A stretch of DNA of 64,000 bases from Saccopteryx bilineata (taxonomy: Eukaryota; Chordata; Mammalia; Chiroptera; Emballonuridae): contig NC_089491.1 of NCBI RefSeq assembly GCF_036850765.1, forward strand, positions 92,102,740 through 92,166,739. The letters run 5' to 3'. Positions within the stretch are counted from its first letter, which is position 1. Every line of letters starts with the position of its first letter. Positions 1-11,400 of the stretch are shown one piece after another. Position numbers and translations under genes: made by a program. Below the pieces are notes generated by a model, which saw nothing but the letters and a program-made list of their open reading frames with translations, had not been told where the DNA came from and did no database searches.

Positions 1-29
1 GAAATAGTGAGAAAGAAAGAAATATTGAG

Positions 30-147
30 TTGCTGTTCCACTTATTTATACAATCATTTGCTGATTTTTTATGTATGTTGACTGAGGATCAAATCTACAA
101 TGTTGGCCCATTTAGACAACACTGTGACTAACTGAGCTACCAGGCCA
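30..147 (-). mobile_element. tRNA-derived SINE (type IV), truncated
   Basis: Reading the minus strand, the tRNA-like head includes a degraded 'tgagctacc' A-box region near 135-145 and a degenerate B box near 85-100. The same head occurs at 20478 and 48079. The 3' tail is lost near the window start. It is non-coding and was mobilised by L1 machinery. Family assignment is by resemblance to the other copies here. Confidence 0.6.
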
Positions 148-151
148 CAAA

Positions 152-519
152 CTCTAAATCAGTGGTAGTCAACCTGGTCCCTACTATCCACTAGTGGGTG
201 TTCCAGCTTTCATGGTGGGCAGTAGCAGAGCAACCAAAGTATAAATAAAATGATAGATTTAGCTATAGTAAGTAGTTTTATAAAGATTTATTCTGCCAAA
301 CTTAGCGAAAATCCGACATAAAGTACTTGGTAAGTAATTATTATTATATGCTTTAACTTGCTGTAATTTTGCTTTATAAATTTTATAAAGTAAAGTTGCT
401 TCCTTACTTTATAAATCATCATTACTATGGAACCGATAGGCGGTTAGAAAATTTTACTACTAACAGAGATACAAAAGTGGGCAGTAGGTATAAAACGGTT
501 GACTACCCCTTCTCCTAAT
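152..519. mobile_element. hAT-like MITE with imperfect TIRs and TSDs
   Basis: The element starts CAGTGGTAGTC at 160 and ends GACTACCCCTT at 511; the ends are inverted copies with two mismatches in eleven bases. Flanks 152-159 (ctctaaat) and 512-519 (ctcctaat) match at 6 of 8 positions, as expected for an aged 8-bp hAT duplication. The interior is AT-rich with no transposase frame, so it depended on a transposase supplied in trans. Confidence 0.6.
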
Positions 520-530
520 GCTAAATTTTA

Positions 531-916
531 AAATTTAACTTTCTGGTCCTGGCTGGTTGGCTCAGTGGTAGAGCATAGGCCTGGCGTGCAGCAGTCCTGG
601 GTTCGATTCCCGGCCAGGGAACACAGGAGAAGCGCCCATCTGCTTTTCCACCCCTCCCCTTTTCCTTCCTCTTTGTCACTCTCTTCCCCTCCCACAGCCA
701 AGGCTCCATTGGAGCAAAGTTGGCCCGGGCACTGAGGATGGCTCTGTGGCCTCTGCTTCAGGCACTAGAATGGCTCTGGTTGCAACAGAGCAACACCCCA
801 GATGGACAGAGCATCGCCCCCTGGTGGGCATGCCAGGTGGATCCCAGTTGGGCGCATGCGGGAGTATGTCTGACTGCCTCCCCGTTTCCAACTTCAGAAA
901 AAAAAAATTTAACTTT
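531..916 (+). mobile_element. tRNA-derived SINE (type I), full length with TSDs
   Basis: The SINE body is 543-904. The head carries an A-box-like stretch at 558-570 (ttggctcagtggt) and a near-perfect B box GGTTCGATTCC at 600-610. A CT-rich middle and a unique 3' part follow, ending in an A tail. TSDs aaatttaacttt lie at 531-542 and 905-916. It is transcribed by RNA polymerase III and moved by L1 machinery. Short open frames across it are chance. Confidence 0.9.
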
Positions 917-2648
917 TTAAAATTTCCAAATATTTGTGCATTTACCAAATTTTCTTCTGTAGACATTTCTGATTTAACTCTATTTTATCAGAGGACAATT
1001 ACTGTATTGTTTTAATACTATTACATTTATGAATATTTGTATTGGCTTTATGGCCTAGATAATTGTCTATTTTTGAAAGTATTTTATATGAACAGAATAG
1101 AATTATGCACTAAGTGATCTTTGGAACCAGAAAAAATAAATAGAAAATCTTTCTTAAGATTGTTTACTATTTTTATTTTGCCAAGAGTGTGAGAATTACC
1201 AAGATTATTAAAGATTACTTTACACCAACTCATCAATCAGAGTTTATTAATCTAGTATTCATAAATAAAAATAAAACTGTAAGTCATTACTTTTATTTTT
1301 GCATGTCTGCACCAAAGAAACTTTTTGAAACATAATATCAGGAGGATTCCCAAGTTGACTTTTTTATAATTTGCATTTTCTGTAGCATCTATTTATGTGC
1401 CATGTAGAGTAAATAAATATTATGTACTCAATGGGCTAATAGAAGTTGCTAGGAAATTAAATTTTATCACCAAGTGTCTGTAAATTAAATGTCATTTTGT
1501 CTATTCAGAGTGTTCTTAATAAAAATAGATGAAAATGTGGTCTGATCAATAGAAAATAAAATGTTTCAGTAACTCAGCAAAAATAATATAATTTCAAGCA
1601 ATTTGTATGGAGGTCAAGTATTCAGTTTTGTAATATTGCCTGTGTTCAAAATCAATCTTCAAATTCTAAGAAAATGTTTGACAGTAATTCTGATAGTGAT
1701 TATAAGATAACCTCTCTTATTCTCAATTAAATGGAAATTATTATAGTTCCTACCTTATAAGATTTCTGAGAAAGTGAACATAGATGTTTGAAATAGTAAA
1801 ACTCTCCCCAAATCAGTAGCTTCCATTATTTTTATAACATTATACTATTGTGATACACTTATTGGGACAGATATTATTTTCCTGTCTCTGACACTAGCAA
1901 CAGAGAATAAATGAATGATTTGTTTGTAGACTTAAAATCATACAATAAAAATAATGTAAGAGAAAGAACCATCTTCAAACAAGATTTTTATTACTTCTTG
2001 TAGAATGAGGTATTGAATCTTGTATCACAGTTAATTCCAATGGAAATATACCTTATTAATTACATTCTAACTGTATTTAGAAAATATTTATAGTTTTCAC
2101 TGGCTATCAGAATAGTTAAAAAAATTTACTCTAATTATAGGACCACAATTATAAACAAATAATTTTCTCTCAATTTTTTTAACTTAGAAGCAAATTGACA
2201 TCTTTCAAGTTTATTGTGATCAGACAGTTAAAATGTTGAAAAATTTGAGAAAACAGCAATTCATTGAGAGATATAACAGTTTCTGGATTTTCACCTTTTA
2301 TCATTGATTTAAGGACAACACATTTATTTTACTTTGAATATAAATACTGTTTTTTTAAACTAAACAAATGATGCAAATGTTTATAGACGTCATTCCTCAT
2401 TTAAGTACTTAAACCAGAGACATTATTTGAAAAGTGGTTTTTAATTTTTGTCTTGAGCAATTTTGACTGTACCAAAGATACAATAAAATGCCTTATGATA
2501 TTTGATAGAAAGAATATATATAATATCTTTAAAATATCAAAACACTCCATCTACTTTTTAAGTGTTTTGCATGACGTTAAGTGGAAGAAAACAGTAATGA
2601 AAAATTTAGTGTAGAAGATTGATAAGTAATTTTAGTGTAATATGTCAG
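917..2648. other. Unassigned AT-rich intergenic sequence
   Basis: About 1.7 kb with no credible reading frame, RNA gene or repeat that I can name. There is no tandem repeat or obvious terminal structure. It may contain very old degraded repeats that only a profile search would detect. Confidence 0.5.
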
Positions 2649-2649
2649 A

Positions 2650-2935
2650 GCCAGAATGTGGTAAGCTAAATAATGGCCCCAAATACATCCATGCTCTAAT
2701 TATTATAACCTCTGAGTGTTACACTGTATGGCAAAAGAGATTTTGCAGTATGTTTGAGGATCTTATATTATCCAGATGGGTTTAATGTATTCAAGTGGAC
2801 CCTAACAAGAGGCAGGCACAAGATTTGCCACAGAAAAAGACAATGAGACTAATGAAGCTAGAAGCTACATAGTTGGCTTTCAATATTGGAGAACGTAACT
2901 ATGAGCCAAAGAATGTAGAAATTAGAAATATGGTT
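2650..2935 (+). mobile_element. Degraded MLT1-type (MaLR/ERVL) LTR fragment
   Basis: The order of blocks resembles the 5' half of mammalian MLT1 LTRs: 'aataatggcccc', then 'ggcaaaagagattttgcag', 'ttatccagatgggtttaatg' and 'aagaggcag'. The 3' half of the LTR is missing. This is from memory of the family consensus; a RepeatMasker run would settle the subfamily. Confidence 0.55.
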
Positions 2936-2939
2936 TTTT

Positions 2940-3893
2940 TAATTAATCAGTTTTTTTTTTGTTAAGGTGACACTAGGTAACATAATTACACAGGTTTCAA
3001 GTGGCCAATTCTATAACACACTCTGTACATCATATTGTGTGTTCAGCTTCCCCAAGTCAAGTCCTCATCAATCACCAATTCCCCCTTATACTCTTCTTCA
3101 CCTCCAGTAATCACCACACTGTTGTCCATGTCTACATTTTTTGTCATTTTTTTGCTCTATCTCTCTACTTCCCTTACCCACCACCCACCCCCAACAACTG
3201 TCAGCCAGCTCTCTATATATGAGTCTGTCTATATTTGCTTGTTAGTTCATTTTTTTTTAATTAGATTCCAAACACGTTTAAAATCATATGGTATTTGTCT
3301 TTCTTTGACTGGCTTTTTTCACTTAGCATAATATTCTTTATGTCCATCCATGCTATGCTGTTAGAAAAGGTAAGATTTCCTTCCTTTTTATGGAGTAGTA
3401 AAATTCTATTGTAAAAAGTATTACAGATTTTTTATCCATTTATCTACTGATGGACATTTGGGCTGTTTCCAGATCTTGGATATTATAAATAATGCTGCAG
3501 TGAACATATGAATACATATATTTTTTTGAATTAGTGTTTTGAAATTCTTGAGCTATATTCTCAGAAATGGAATCACTGAGTCAAAAGGCAGTTATTTTTA
3601 ACTTTTTGAGGTAACTCCACACTGTATTTCACAGTGGCTGTGTCAGTCTGCATTCTCAACAGTGCACGAGTTTTTCCTTTTCTCCATACTTTTGCCAACA
3701 CTTGTTATTCATTGATTTATTGATGATACTCATGATTAATCTGATAAGAATTAATAGTTAAAATTAAAAAAGAACTTATAAGATTCAACCAAAATCATCA
3801 AACAATCCAATTAAAATGTGGCAAAAGACCAGAATAGACACTTTTCTAAAGAGGATATAGAGATGACAAATAGACATGTGAAAAGATGTTCAG
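2940..3893 (-). mobile_element. Old L1 3' end with 5' inversion
   Basis: From 2940 to about 3757 this is antisense L1: a poly-T stretch, a 3' UTR and the antisense C-terminal part of ORF2 (for example 'ataatgctgcagtgaacat' near 3490). From about 3758 to 3893 the sequence switches to sense ORF2 ('aaaagaccagaatagacac'). This head-to-head arrangement is the signature of twin priming during target-primed reverse transcription. The copy is divergent and carries no open frame. Confidence 0.75.
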
Positions 3894-4690
3894 TGCCTGA
3901 TCAGACAGTGGTGCAATGGATAGAGCATCAACTTAGGATACTGAGGACCCAAGTTTGAAACCCCGAGGTCACCAGCTTGAGCATGAATTTATCCATCTTG
4001 AGCGCAGGTCCACCATCTTGAGTGAGGAGTTAAGCATGGAATCATAGAGGTGATGATCACTGAGATGGTACCTAGCTTGAGCCTAAGGATCTCTGGCTTA
4101 TGCCAAGGGTGCTGGCTTGAGCCCAAAGTCTCTGGCTTGAGCAAGGGGTCACAAGCTTGGCTGGAGCTCTCCTGGTCAAGGTACACTGCCATGGACCAGA
4201 GTGGCTTGTAATTCTGGGTCTTGAGTGAGAACAGTGGGGAATTAAGAAAACAAACTCATTGAGAAAAAAGGATGGGATTGGGAGGCCTCTTCAATGCTGA
4301 TGGCAATATCTGAGCACCCCATAGCCCCAGTGTGCTGTATTATATAGCCATATGCAAATCAAGGAAGTCCTTGATACAAAGTTACATATCTGAGGCAAAA
4401 ACAGGAACTCTCTTAAGGTATAAACAGGAATCCCTCCACCATGCATAAGTAAAATCAACCAATATCTAAACAAAGAGTAAGAGGAAGGGTATGTAAATTG
4501 CTTCCAGCAACTTAAGCAAACAAGTGAAGTGGGTGCAAATACTCAGCATCATAGCCAATATGGAGGTGGGGGGGGGGAGAACTTAGCCTTTTGCTAAGCC
4601 TTGAATCTACAAAGGCTTTTTGCCATTTATGGTCTACAACAGTACACATAATGAACAACTAAGGTGCCACAACTATGAGTTGATAATCTG
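3894..4690 (+). mobile_element. tRNA-derived SINE (type II) split by a solo LTR
   Basis: The head at 3894-3960 has an A-box-like 'agtggtgcaatgg' and a degraded B box. It is followed by the family's repeated 'gcttgag' phrases and ends at 4180 (tggtcaag). The SINE resumes at 4648 ('aatgaacaactaaggtgcc') after an LTR insertion, so the SINE is older than the LTR. Confidence 0.8.
4181..4647 (-). mobile_element. Solo ERV LTR with 6-bp TSD
   Basis: The LTR is 4187-4641 (455 bp), with TGCC at the left and AACA at the right, so it has the usual TG...CA ends. Perfect direct repeats GTACAC flank it at 4181-4186 and 4642-4647. A 6-bp duplication suggests an ERV2/betaretrovirus-like integrase. On the minus strand a TATA-like element (ctatataatac) lies near 4333-4343, preceded by an octamer-like ATTTGCAT at 4353-4360, so minus is the likely sense. 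No internal genes remain: it arose by LTR-LTR recombination. Confidence 0.75.
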
Positions 4691-5500
4691 TGGGTCTTGA
4701 CATGGCCAAAAGTTTTTATAATATTGAAAATAGTCACTATAACTGAACTAAAGATATAATGCTGCCAGTAAATATGTTATTTTATGGTGTCACTGGGTAA
4801 GAAATTTCAAGGACTCACATAGTGGAGATAGCGGCTTGATAAGCTTTAATGAAGTTGAAATATAAAACTATATAAGACTGCCCTTAGGTTCCCAATGTCT
4901 TATTTCTGCCTTTCTCTCCACAGAAAAAAAAATCAGCTTAGTTTTCATTATCTTCATTTGACCCAATATAAAATCCAGGGTCCAGACACTTTGGGCCATG
5001 ACTCAATTAATATCTAGAGTTAGTCAAGTCCAGTCCAGTCTTTGTTCTAGTCTGGCTAGCACAGTTGTGTTTCCAGCTGCATTTTGGTTGATGCTGTCTA
5101 GGATTGCATTTGGAATCCATGCAATTGCTGGCCCACACAGGCTCCTAAAGCTGAATGGCTACTTGGAGAATGCATGAGCGAATAGGGTAAGAGCATATTA
5201 GTAAGCAAGGAAGAGAAGAGGAAGAGGTTAGTACTTGGTTAAGCTTGGCTAATGTTCTTTCAGGTTGGGAACGACTTGATTTTTTTCAAAGAAACTAATC
5301 AATTTCTGACTTTTCCCAGGCTTCTGCTGGTTCTCACTCTAACCAATTTGATCCTTTCCCTAGGCTATACTGAGAAGCCTCTGTGGCCACCATCTTGGTT
5401 CCCAGTGAGCATGCTTTATAGCAGAAGCATCTCCCCATGAACCATCTTTACTTTTACTCTTGCTGTGTTTGTTCTTCCCCTGGTAATGACCAGTCATGAT
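4691..5500. other. Unassigned sequence, possibly a degraded LTR element
   Basis: No open frame of note and no repeat that I can name. Parts have the moderate GC content and mixed composition of old ERV sequence. It continues after the chimeric L1 at 6503, which therefore inserted into it. Confidence 0.35.
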
Positions 5501-6502
5501 CCTGCCCTACCTCTTTTTTTTAATAAATAAATTTTTATTTTAATGGGGTGACATCAATAAATCAGGGTACATATATTCAAAGAAACCATGTCCAGGTTAT
5601 CTTGTCATTCAGTTCTGTTGCATACTCATCACCCAAACAGAGATTGTCCTCTGTCACCTTCTATCTAGTTTTCTTTGTACCCCTACCCCTACCCCTACCC
5701 CTCTCCCTCCTTCCCTCCCCCCACCCTTCCGTAACCACCACACTCTTGTCCATGTTTCTTAGTCTCGTTTTTATGTCCGACCAATGTATGGAATCCTGTA
5801 ATTCTTGTTTTTTTCTGATTTACTTATTTCACTCCGTATAATGTTATCAAGATCCCACCATTTTGTTGTAAGTGATCCGATGTCATCATTTCTTATGGCT
5901 GAATAGTATACCATGGTGTATATGTGCCATATCTTCTTTATCTTGTCTTCTATTATTTTTTTTACAATGATTAAAGCCTTTAAGCAAACTCTTGGCCAAT
6001 ACAGCAAGAATCCATAAAAGAGTAGTGTGCTTAACATGTTTACCAAGTCCAAGTTGGCCCCAACACCATGCCAAATCCCTGAAAAATGTAACCCAACCCT
6101 AGTTCAGTCTGTTAGGAGCTGTCACAAGGAGCAGGAGTCCAGGAAAAATCCACATCCAGGAAAAGTCCGCATGGCACTGGAATTGTTGTCACAATTCTAT
6201 ACTTTGCAGCTCACGTCTAAGTCCCAATGACTGCTGCTTCTAGCTGGTAATGATTCAGGTAGACTGGAAAAGCCATCTGCAGCTTGTGTGAATATGGAGT
6301 TTCTGTTCTCCTCTGACAGTCTCGGTGTGGCTTCTTCAGTGTTCCTTGGTTGAAGAGTCCTCTTAGTTTATTTAGTCCAAAGTTGTTTTTTCCAGATGAT
6401 AGTTCTTAAAATTAGTTTGTAATCCACTTTGGTTCTGGGAGGTAGATGTTGGTACGTCCACCTACTCCAGTGCCATCTTGTCTTCCTCCTGCCCTACCTC
6501 TT
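5501..6502 (-). mobile_element. Chimeric short L1 (non-autonomous), complete with TSDs
   Basis: The element body is 5516-6487, bounded by perfect 15-bp TSDs (cctgccctacctctt) at 5501-5515 and 6488-6502. Read on the minus strand it begins 'gaagacaagatggcactgg', like an L1 5' UTR start with a YY1-type AAGATGGC core. About 520 bp without ORF2 similarity follow. It then joins, near 5950-5962, the last ~75 codons of L1 ORF2, the L1 3' UTR and an A-rich tail. ORF1 and nearly all of ORF2 are absent. A second copy at 32127-34070 has the same junction, so this looks like a mobile family rather than a single accident. Confidence 0.8.
5679..5702 (-). repeat. (GGGGTA)n G-rich tract in L1 3' UTR
   Basis: On the minus strand four GGGGTA units run in tandem. 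L1 3' UTRs usually carry a G-rich polypurine tract; here it has become a telomere-like array able in principle to form a G-quadruplex. It lies inside the chimeric L1 and is not a telomere. Confidence 0.8.
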
Positions 6503-7765
6503 GATGCAGTGGAGAATACTCTAGGGATGTGTAAAACTGTAATTTTCTAGCAGAGCAGGAGGGCATTTTAAGGTCTGATACTCTTTGCTCTCTTCCCTTA
6601 TTAATATCTGACTATTTATGCTAACAACAATACGTAAGAAATAGCATTATACTATTGCATCACTTTAGAAATGGTCACATTAATCTATATTTAATGCCTT
6701 TTGCACTTTATAAGCAACATAGTCAATAATAATTCTTGACTTTGTTTAGAAACTATCATTGATACTATTGCTTTTGTGACATCGCAAGATTTAACATTAC
6801 TTTTATCCTCATAATTTTTTTGCGATATTAAAAAAATAGCCACTCATTACAATTTTAAAGAAATTGGTATTTGAAAAATAGCCATTTTTATTCATCTTAT
6901 AAAATGAAACATCCTCTTTAATTAACTGATTTTATAAGTCCATAATAAGGACTGAATTGACCTGTTTCATCTTCTATTTCCCGCATTTACCATTTACCCT
7001 TTGACAGAGGTGCTAATGAGCAACAAATTGGTGCTAAAGACAAGCCTCAGGAAGGAGGAAACATTAGTCAGATTGGCTTAGAAACTTTATCAACAGAGCA
7101 GTCTGTCCCCAAATTAAAAATAAATGCTGTTTACTTCAAGCAAAAGTAAAAGTTCTGTGCTACATGAAATTAAATGAATGTAGAATTAGCTAGGGTCACA
7201 TTTCTTAGAATATTTTAGAGGGTGACCATCACTAAGGTGATCTCTCAAGAAGGAACATGGCAAAAATATTGCTGCTATTTCCTCCAGGGAGTTTTTCAGT
7301 AGAGGAACCATCACAATATTTACTATTAACATATCTCAAAATATCTTATATAAGTCTTGGATATTATCTATTTGTTATATTAAAATTGGAGTATACAATC
7401 AACATAAAGTTGTTTAAAAATCGAACCTGGTTCATCTCTAGGGAAATGTGAGCATAAATTCTATTTACTGGTCCTAGCTCTCATTTCTATGTTCTTTTCA
7501 TCATTTTGCTTCTGCATGGATCCATTTTCTCTCCTTCCAGGGGTTTAGAATCTTTGTGTTTTAATTCGCCCACTTCTTCCCTTTCCCTCTACATATTATT
7601 ATATCCTGACCTCCCAAATAGAATATCTTAACAGACATGCATATCTCATGTCAATTTATTAAGTTTTACATTGCTCTTTACTGCTGTCTTCTTAATTGTA
7701 ACATAAAATATCCATCTTCATTAAAATGTTTGTGGTCATAGCTGTGCATGCAACAGAGTTTTGGA
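6503..7765. other. Unassigned intergenic sequence
   Basis: No gene or named repeat. The short open frame at 7257-7451 has no start context, domain or homology that I recognise and is treated as chance. Confidence 0.5.
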
Positions 7766-7769
7766 CTGA

Positions 7770-8143
7770 TGCTGTTATGGCCTGAATTGTATGCCACACC
7801 CCTAAATTCATGCTAAAGTCTTAACCCCCATTATCTTTGCATGACTGTATTTGGACATAGGTCTTTAAATGAGGTCATTAAGGTGGGGCCTAATCCAATA
7901 TAACCGGTGTCCTATAAGAAGAGGAAGATGATGTGAAGACACAGGGAAAAGGCAACTGTCTCTGAGCTAATAACAAAGACCAGGAAGAGATCCTCTATTC
8001 ATGGCTCTCAGAAGAAACCAACGCTGCTCATGCCTTGATATGGACGTATAGCCTCTAGAACTGAGACAATAAATTTCTGTTTTTTAAGCTGCCCAGACTA
8101 TAGTATTTTGTTATGGCAGCCCTAAGAATTAATAAAAATGCTT
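7770..8143 (+). mobile_element. MLT1/MST-type (MaLR) solo LTR
   Basis: Near-complete LTR. The order of blocks fits the family: 'gttatggcctgaattgt', 'gaggtcattaaggtggggcc', 'cctataagaagagg', 'gaagacacagg', 'ctctagaactgagacaataaa' (polyadenylation signal at 8068-8073) and 'ttttgttatggcagcccta'. Strand follows from the AATAAA. It belongs to the ERVL-dependent non-autonomous MaLR group. No TSD was resolved. Confidence 0.8.
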
Positions 8144-8654
8144 ATTTATTCTTTTACAAAGCTCATTGCCCAGTACATCTAGAGGTAAATCAAAATTTCT
8201 TCAGGGAGGCAATCTCCTTGGGTATATAATACCTCATAAAATAAAAGCTAAAGAATATATATTTATTTAATGTCAAATATGTATAAAACTTGAGCTACAC
8301 CACAAGGAACACAAAGTCCCAGCTCTCAAGAAACAAACCCAAATAAAGAAGACAAACACAATTCACTCACTTATTCTTAAAAATGTAAAATTTTAAAACT
8401 GTCTTGATAGCAATAGATTTACTGCAAGGCAGATCAAAGCTATCAAAGCACAGTTAGAGAAAAAGATTTGGGAAAAATATTAATTGCAACAGAATATATC
8501 CGTATCTTCTTTCTAGAAAGAATATCTAAATTTAACCTTATAAACAATTTTTTACTACCCAAACTGAACGGATATAATACTTTAAAAAATGGCCCGTGAT
8601 AAATTGTAGGTGCTATATTTAGAAAGGTATATTTAAGGAACAAAATACAGATAG
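8144..8654. other. Unassigned AT-rich sequence
   Basis: Nothing recognisable. The minus-strand open frame 8443-8643 lacks any domain signal. Confidence 0.5.
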
Positions 8655-8818
8655 CCCAGGCCAGATAGCTTGGTTGGTTTGAGTGTTGTCTTGAAGTGGT
8701 GCGGAGGTTGCTAGTTTGCTTCCTGTTCAGGGCACATACAGGAAAAGATCAATGTTCCTGTCTCTCTCTCTCTCTTTCTCTCATCTTTCCTCTCCTACTT
8801 AAAGCAATAAATAAAAAA
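8655..8818 (+). mobile_element. tRNA-derived SINE (type IV), diverged
   Basis: Starts with 'ccaggccagatagcttggttgg'-like tRNA sequence, with a degraded B box near 8715-8735, then 'cagggcacatacagg', a (TC)n stretch and an 'aataaataaa' tail. Same family as 20478 and 46009. Confidence 0.7.
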
Positions 8819-9325
8819 ATTTTTCAAAATATAAGTATAGTCATATGAAGAAACTAAAATAAATGAAAATATAAATTTAGAATAACTAAAGTTATTAAAA
8901 AATAAGGCAGAATATAAAACAGTGAATAACATACTAAAGAGTTGAAATACTATATGCAGTACTAAGATCAAAGTAATAATATTTTTACAGACAATGCTTT
9001 TCTTTTTAAATCTTATTTAAGTTGTTTATAAAAGCAGCAGATTATCTTTTACATATAAAAAAGAATTCAAGTAAAAACTGTTTAATTGGTTTGCAATTCA
9101 GTATCAAGGTAAGATTTGTGTACCAAGATTGGAAGTTTTCCATATAGGAATTCTGATTCTATCGATGATACAAAAGAGTATTTAGGGTATAATTAGCATG
9201 TTGAAGTAGTAGTGATTTCATCTGTAGAAAATCTTTCTTGTTTTATGTACTGTTTGTATATTCTGTCATTATAGATTCAGTAACTCTAATAATCCAAATT
9301 ATATACATCCTGAAATTCACATAAT
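8819..9325. other. Unassigned AT-rich sequence
   Basis: No gene and no named repeat. Confidence 0.5.
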
Positions 9326-9709
9326 AACAATGTACCTACTTATTTTTTATTTTATTTTATTTTATTAATTTATTTTTCTGAACTGAGAAGCAGGGAGGCA
9401 AACAGACTCCTGCATGTGCCAACCAGATGCCAGCATGCACATCAGGGGGCAATGCTTTGTTGCCAGAGCCATTCAAGCACCTGAAGCAGAGGCCATGGAG
9501 CCATCCTCAGTGCCTGAGCCAACTTTGCTCCAGTGGAGCCTTGACTGCAGGCAGGGAGAGAGAGAGAGAGAAAGGGGAGTGGGAAGGGTAGAGAAACAGA
9601 TGGGTGCCTCTCCTATGTGCCCTGACCAGGAATCGAACTGGGACTTTCACATGCTGGGCCAATGCTCTAATACTGAGCCAACAAGCCAGGGCTAACAATG
9701 CACCTACTT
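9326..9709 (-). mobile_element. tRNA-derived SINE (type I) with TSDs
   Basis: Body 9342-9693. TSDs aacaatgtacctactt (9326-9341) and aacaatgcacctactt (9694-9709) differ at one base. The minus-strand tRNA head is at 9630-9693, with a B-box relic 'gaatcgaactggg' on the plus strand. A GA-rich middle sits at 9556-9590. Open frames here are chance. Confidence 0.9.
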
Positions 9710-10512
9710 TTATAGGGGCTTTTATTTTTGTTGTTTAAATTTCCCTAGTATACTCTGAGGCCTTAATGGAAAATTTATACATTGAACTAAGGCTAGGCAA
9801 GAATCAAGGATGGTTTAGTCACCTTATGTTTGTCATATATTATGCTAAGTGATGTTAATTAGAACCCATGTATTCAGACATGGTAAGTATTAAATCTTTA
9901 AATATTTTGATTGACTGTCTCATAACCAAGCCTTAAAAAAATGTGGCAGTTTTTCAACAACATAAGAAAAGGAAAGTTTAATTTATCTTGAAATGGAGAA
10001 AGAATTAAAAACATTATTGGGACAAGTGACCAAACTGAAATACAGATGATAGTGTAGATGAGAGAAATGTATCAATGTTAAATTACTATAATGAGGTTGT
10101 AACTATAATGAATTTGGTAACTATAATGAGGTTGTATTAGAGCATATCCTAATTCTTGGGAAATGCCATCCTCATGTGAAAAAGTGATGTATAATAAATA
10201 TTTATACTCAGAAACAAAACAAGGGATTGAGGAGGGGGTTATGGCAAAATGTTAAAAATTGATAATTCTTGGTAAAGGGTATCAAGATGTTTTTTATTAT
10301 TATAAAAAAATTCTCTTAAGTTTAAAAGTATTTCAAAGATGCATAATTATGATAATAGCAAGTGTTCACATGTAGATATAGCAGCAAATGCACACCCCAC
10401 TCCTATCTCTTTGGTACTCTGTTCAGTTTGCTCTGATTTTGCTTGATGTTTTGATCATTTTAAATTTATTGTCTGACAACTTTAAGAACAAAAGCAAGTT
10501 AAAAAAAAAAAG
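9710..10512. other. Unassigned sequence with a local duplication
   Basis: No gene. Near 10086-10135 a short motif (ataatgaggttgtaactataatgaa) is partly duplicated in tandem. The rest is AT-rich and unassigned. Confidence 0.5.
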
Positions 10513-10513
10513 C

Positions 10514-10818
10514 TGCCTGACCAGGCAGTGGCACAGTGGATAAAGCATTGGACTGAGACTCAGAGGACCCAAGTTCAAGACCCTGAGGTTGCCGGCTTAA
10601 GCATGGGTTCATCTGGTTTGAGCAAGGCTCACCAGCTTGAGCCCAGGGTCACTGGCTTGAGCAAGAGGTCACTCACTTTGCTGTAGCCCCCCTGTCAAGG
10701 CACATATGAGAAAGCAATCAATGAACAACTAAGGTGCTGCAACGAAGTACTGATGCTTTTCATTTCTCTCCTTTCCTGTTTGTCCCTCTCTCTGTCTCTG
10801 TCACAAAAAAAAGAAAAA
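10514..10818 (+). mobile_element. tRNA-derived SINE (type II), full length
   Basis: Head 'tgcctgaccaggcagtggc' at 10514, A box near 10525-10540 and degraded B box near 10568-10580. The repeated 'gcttgagc' segment follows, then 'caatcaatgaacaactaagg', a (TC)n run and a 'gtctctgtcac' plus A tail. The A-rich flanks on both sides hide the TSD. Confidence 0.85.
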
Positions 10819-11400
10819 AAAGCTTTTTCTATTTGTGTATTTTGATAGATAAGTCATATGTCTTTTCTCAAATAGATTGTATACACTTGTTTTCAACCCA
10901 GGACTCAGATTATAAAGTTTTGAGGAAGTATAAATATTTGTTGTTTAGAAATCAAAATAAATGTTTAGATTTTCAAACATTATTTTTAAGCAACAAAACA
11001 ACAGAAAAACAGAATAATTACTCGTGACTCGTACATTAAATGTAAAAACAAAAAGCAACAATCCCCTGGAAATCTGAGTTGTCTCACATTTAGCATTCAA
11101 GTTAAAAACTGCTGTCACCATGGAACTTTGCTTTGAAGATGATGATACCGTGAGTGGGTGTATTGGAGCTGGGACTCTGAGAAAAAAAAAAAGTATTGTA
11201 AGAATTGAGGCATTTTCAGCACTATTTATAATGCAGAATTTTGTCTCCTGTTTAAAAAAATAGATTTGACTCATTTTTGTCTTAATGAAACAGACACATA
11301 ATGTTTCTTTTTCATTATGAAATTATTTCTTGAAGAATAAAAGAGAGCAAGTGACTTATTTCCCACTTAATCTAAAAAATAATAATACAAAGCTCAAGTG
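10819..11400. other. Unassigned AT-rich sequence
   Basis: No gene or repeat that I can name. The open frames at 10734-11027 and 10945-11274 overlap in opposite directions and start in repeat sequence, so they are not credible. Confidence 0.45.

Noticed and set aside
543..620. tRNA gene-like A and B boxes
   Set aside because: They are heads of SINEs: no CCA-stem pairing, sequence continues into a CT-rich SINE body with A tail and TSDs.
5679..5702. Interstitial telomeric repeat
   Set aside because: GGGGTA is not the vertebrate TTAGGG and lies in the known G-rich tract of an L1 3' UTR.
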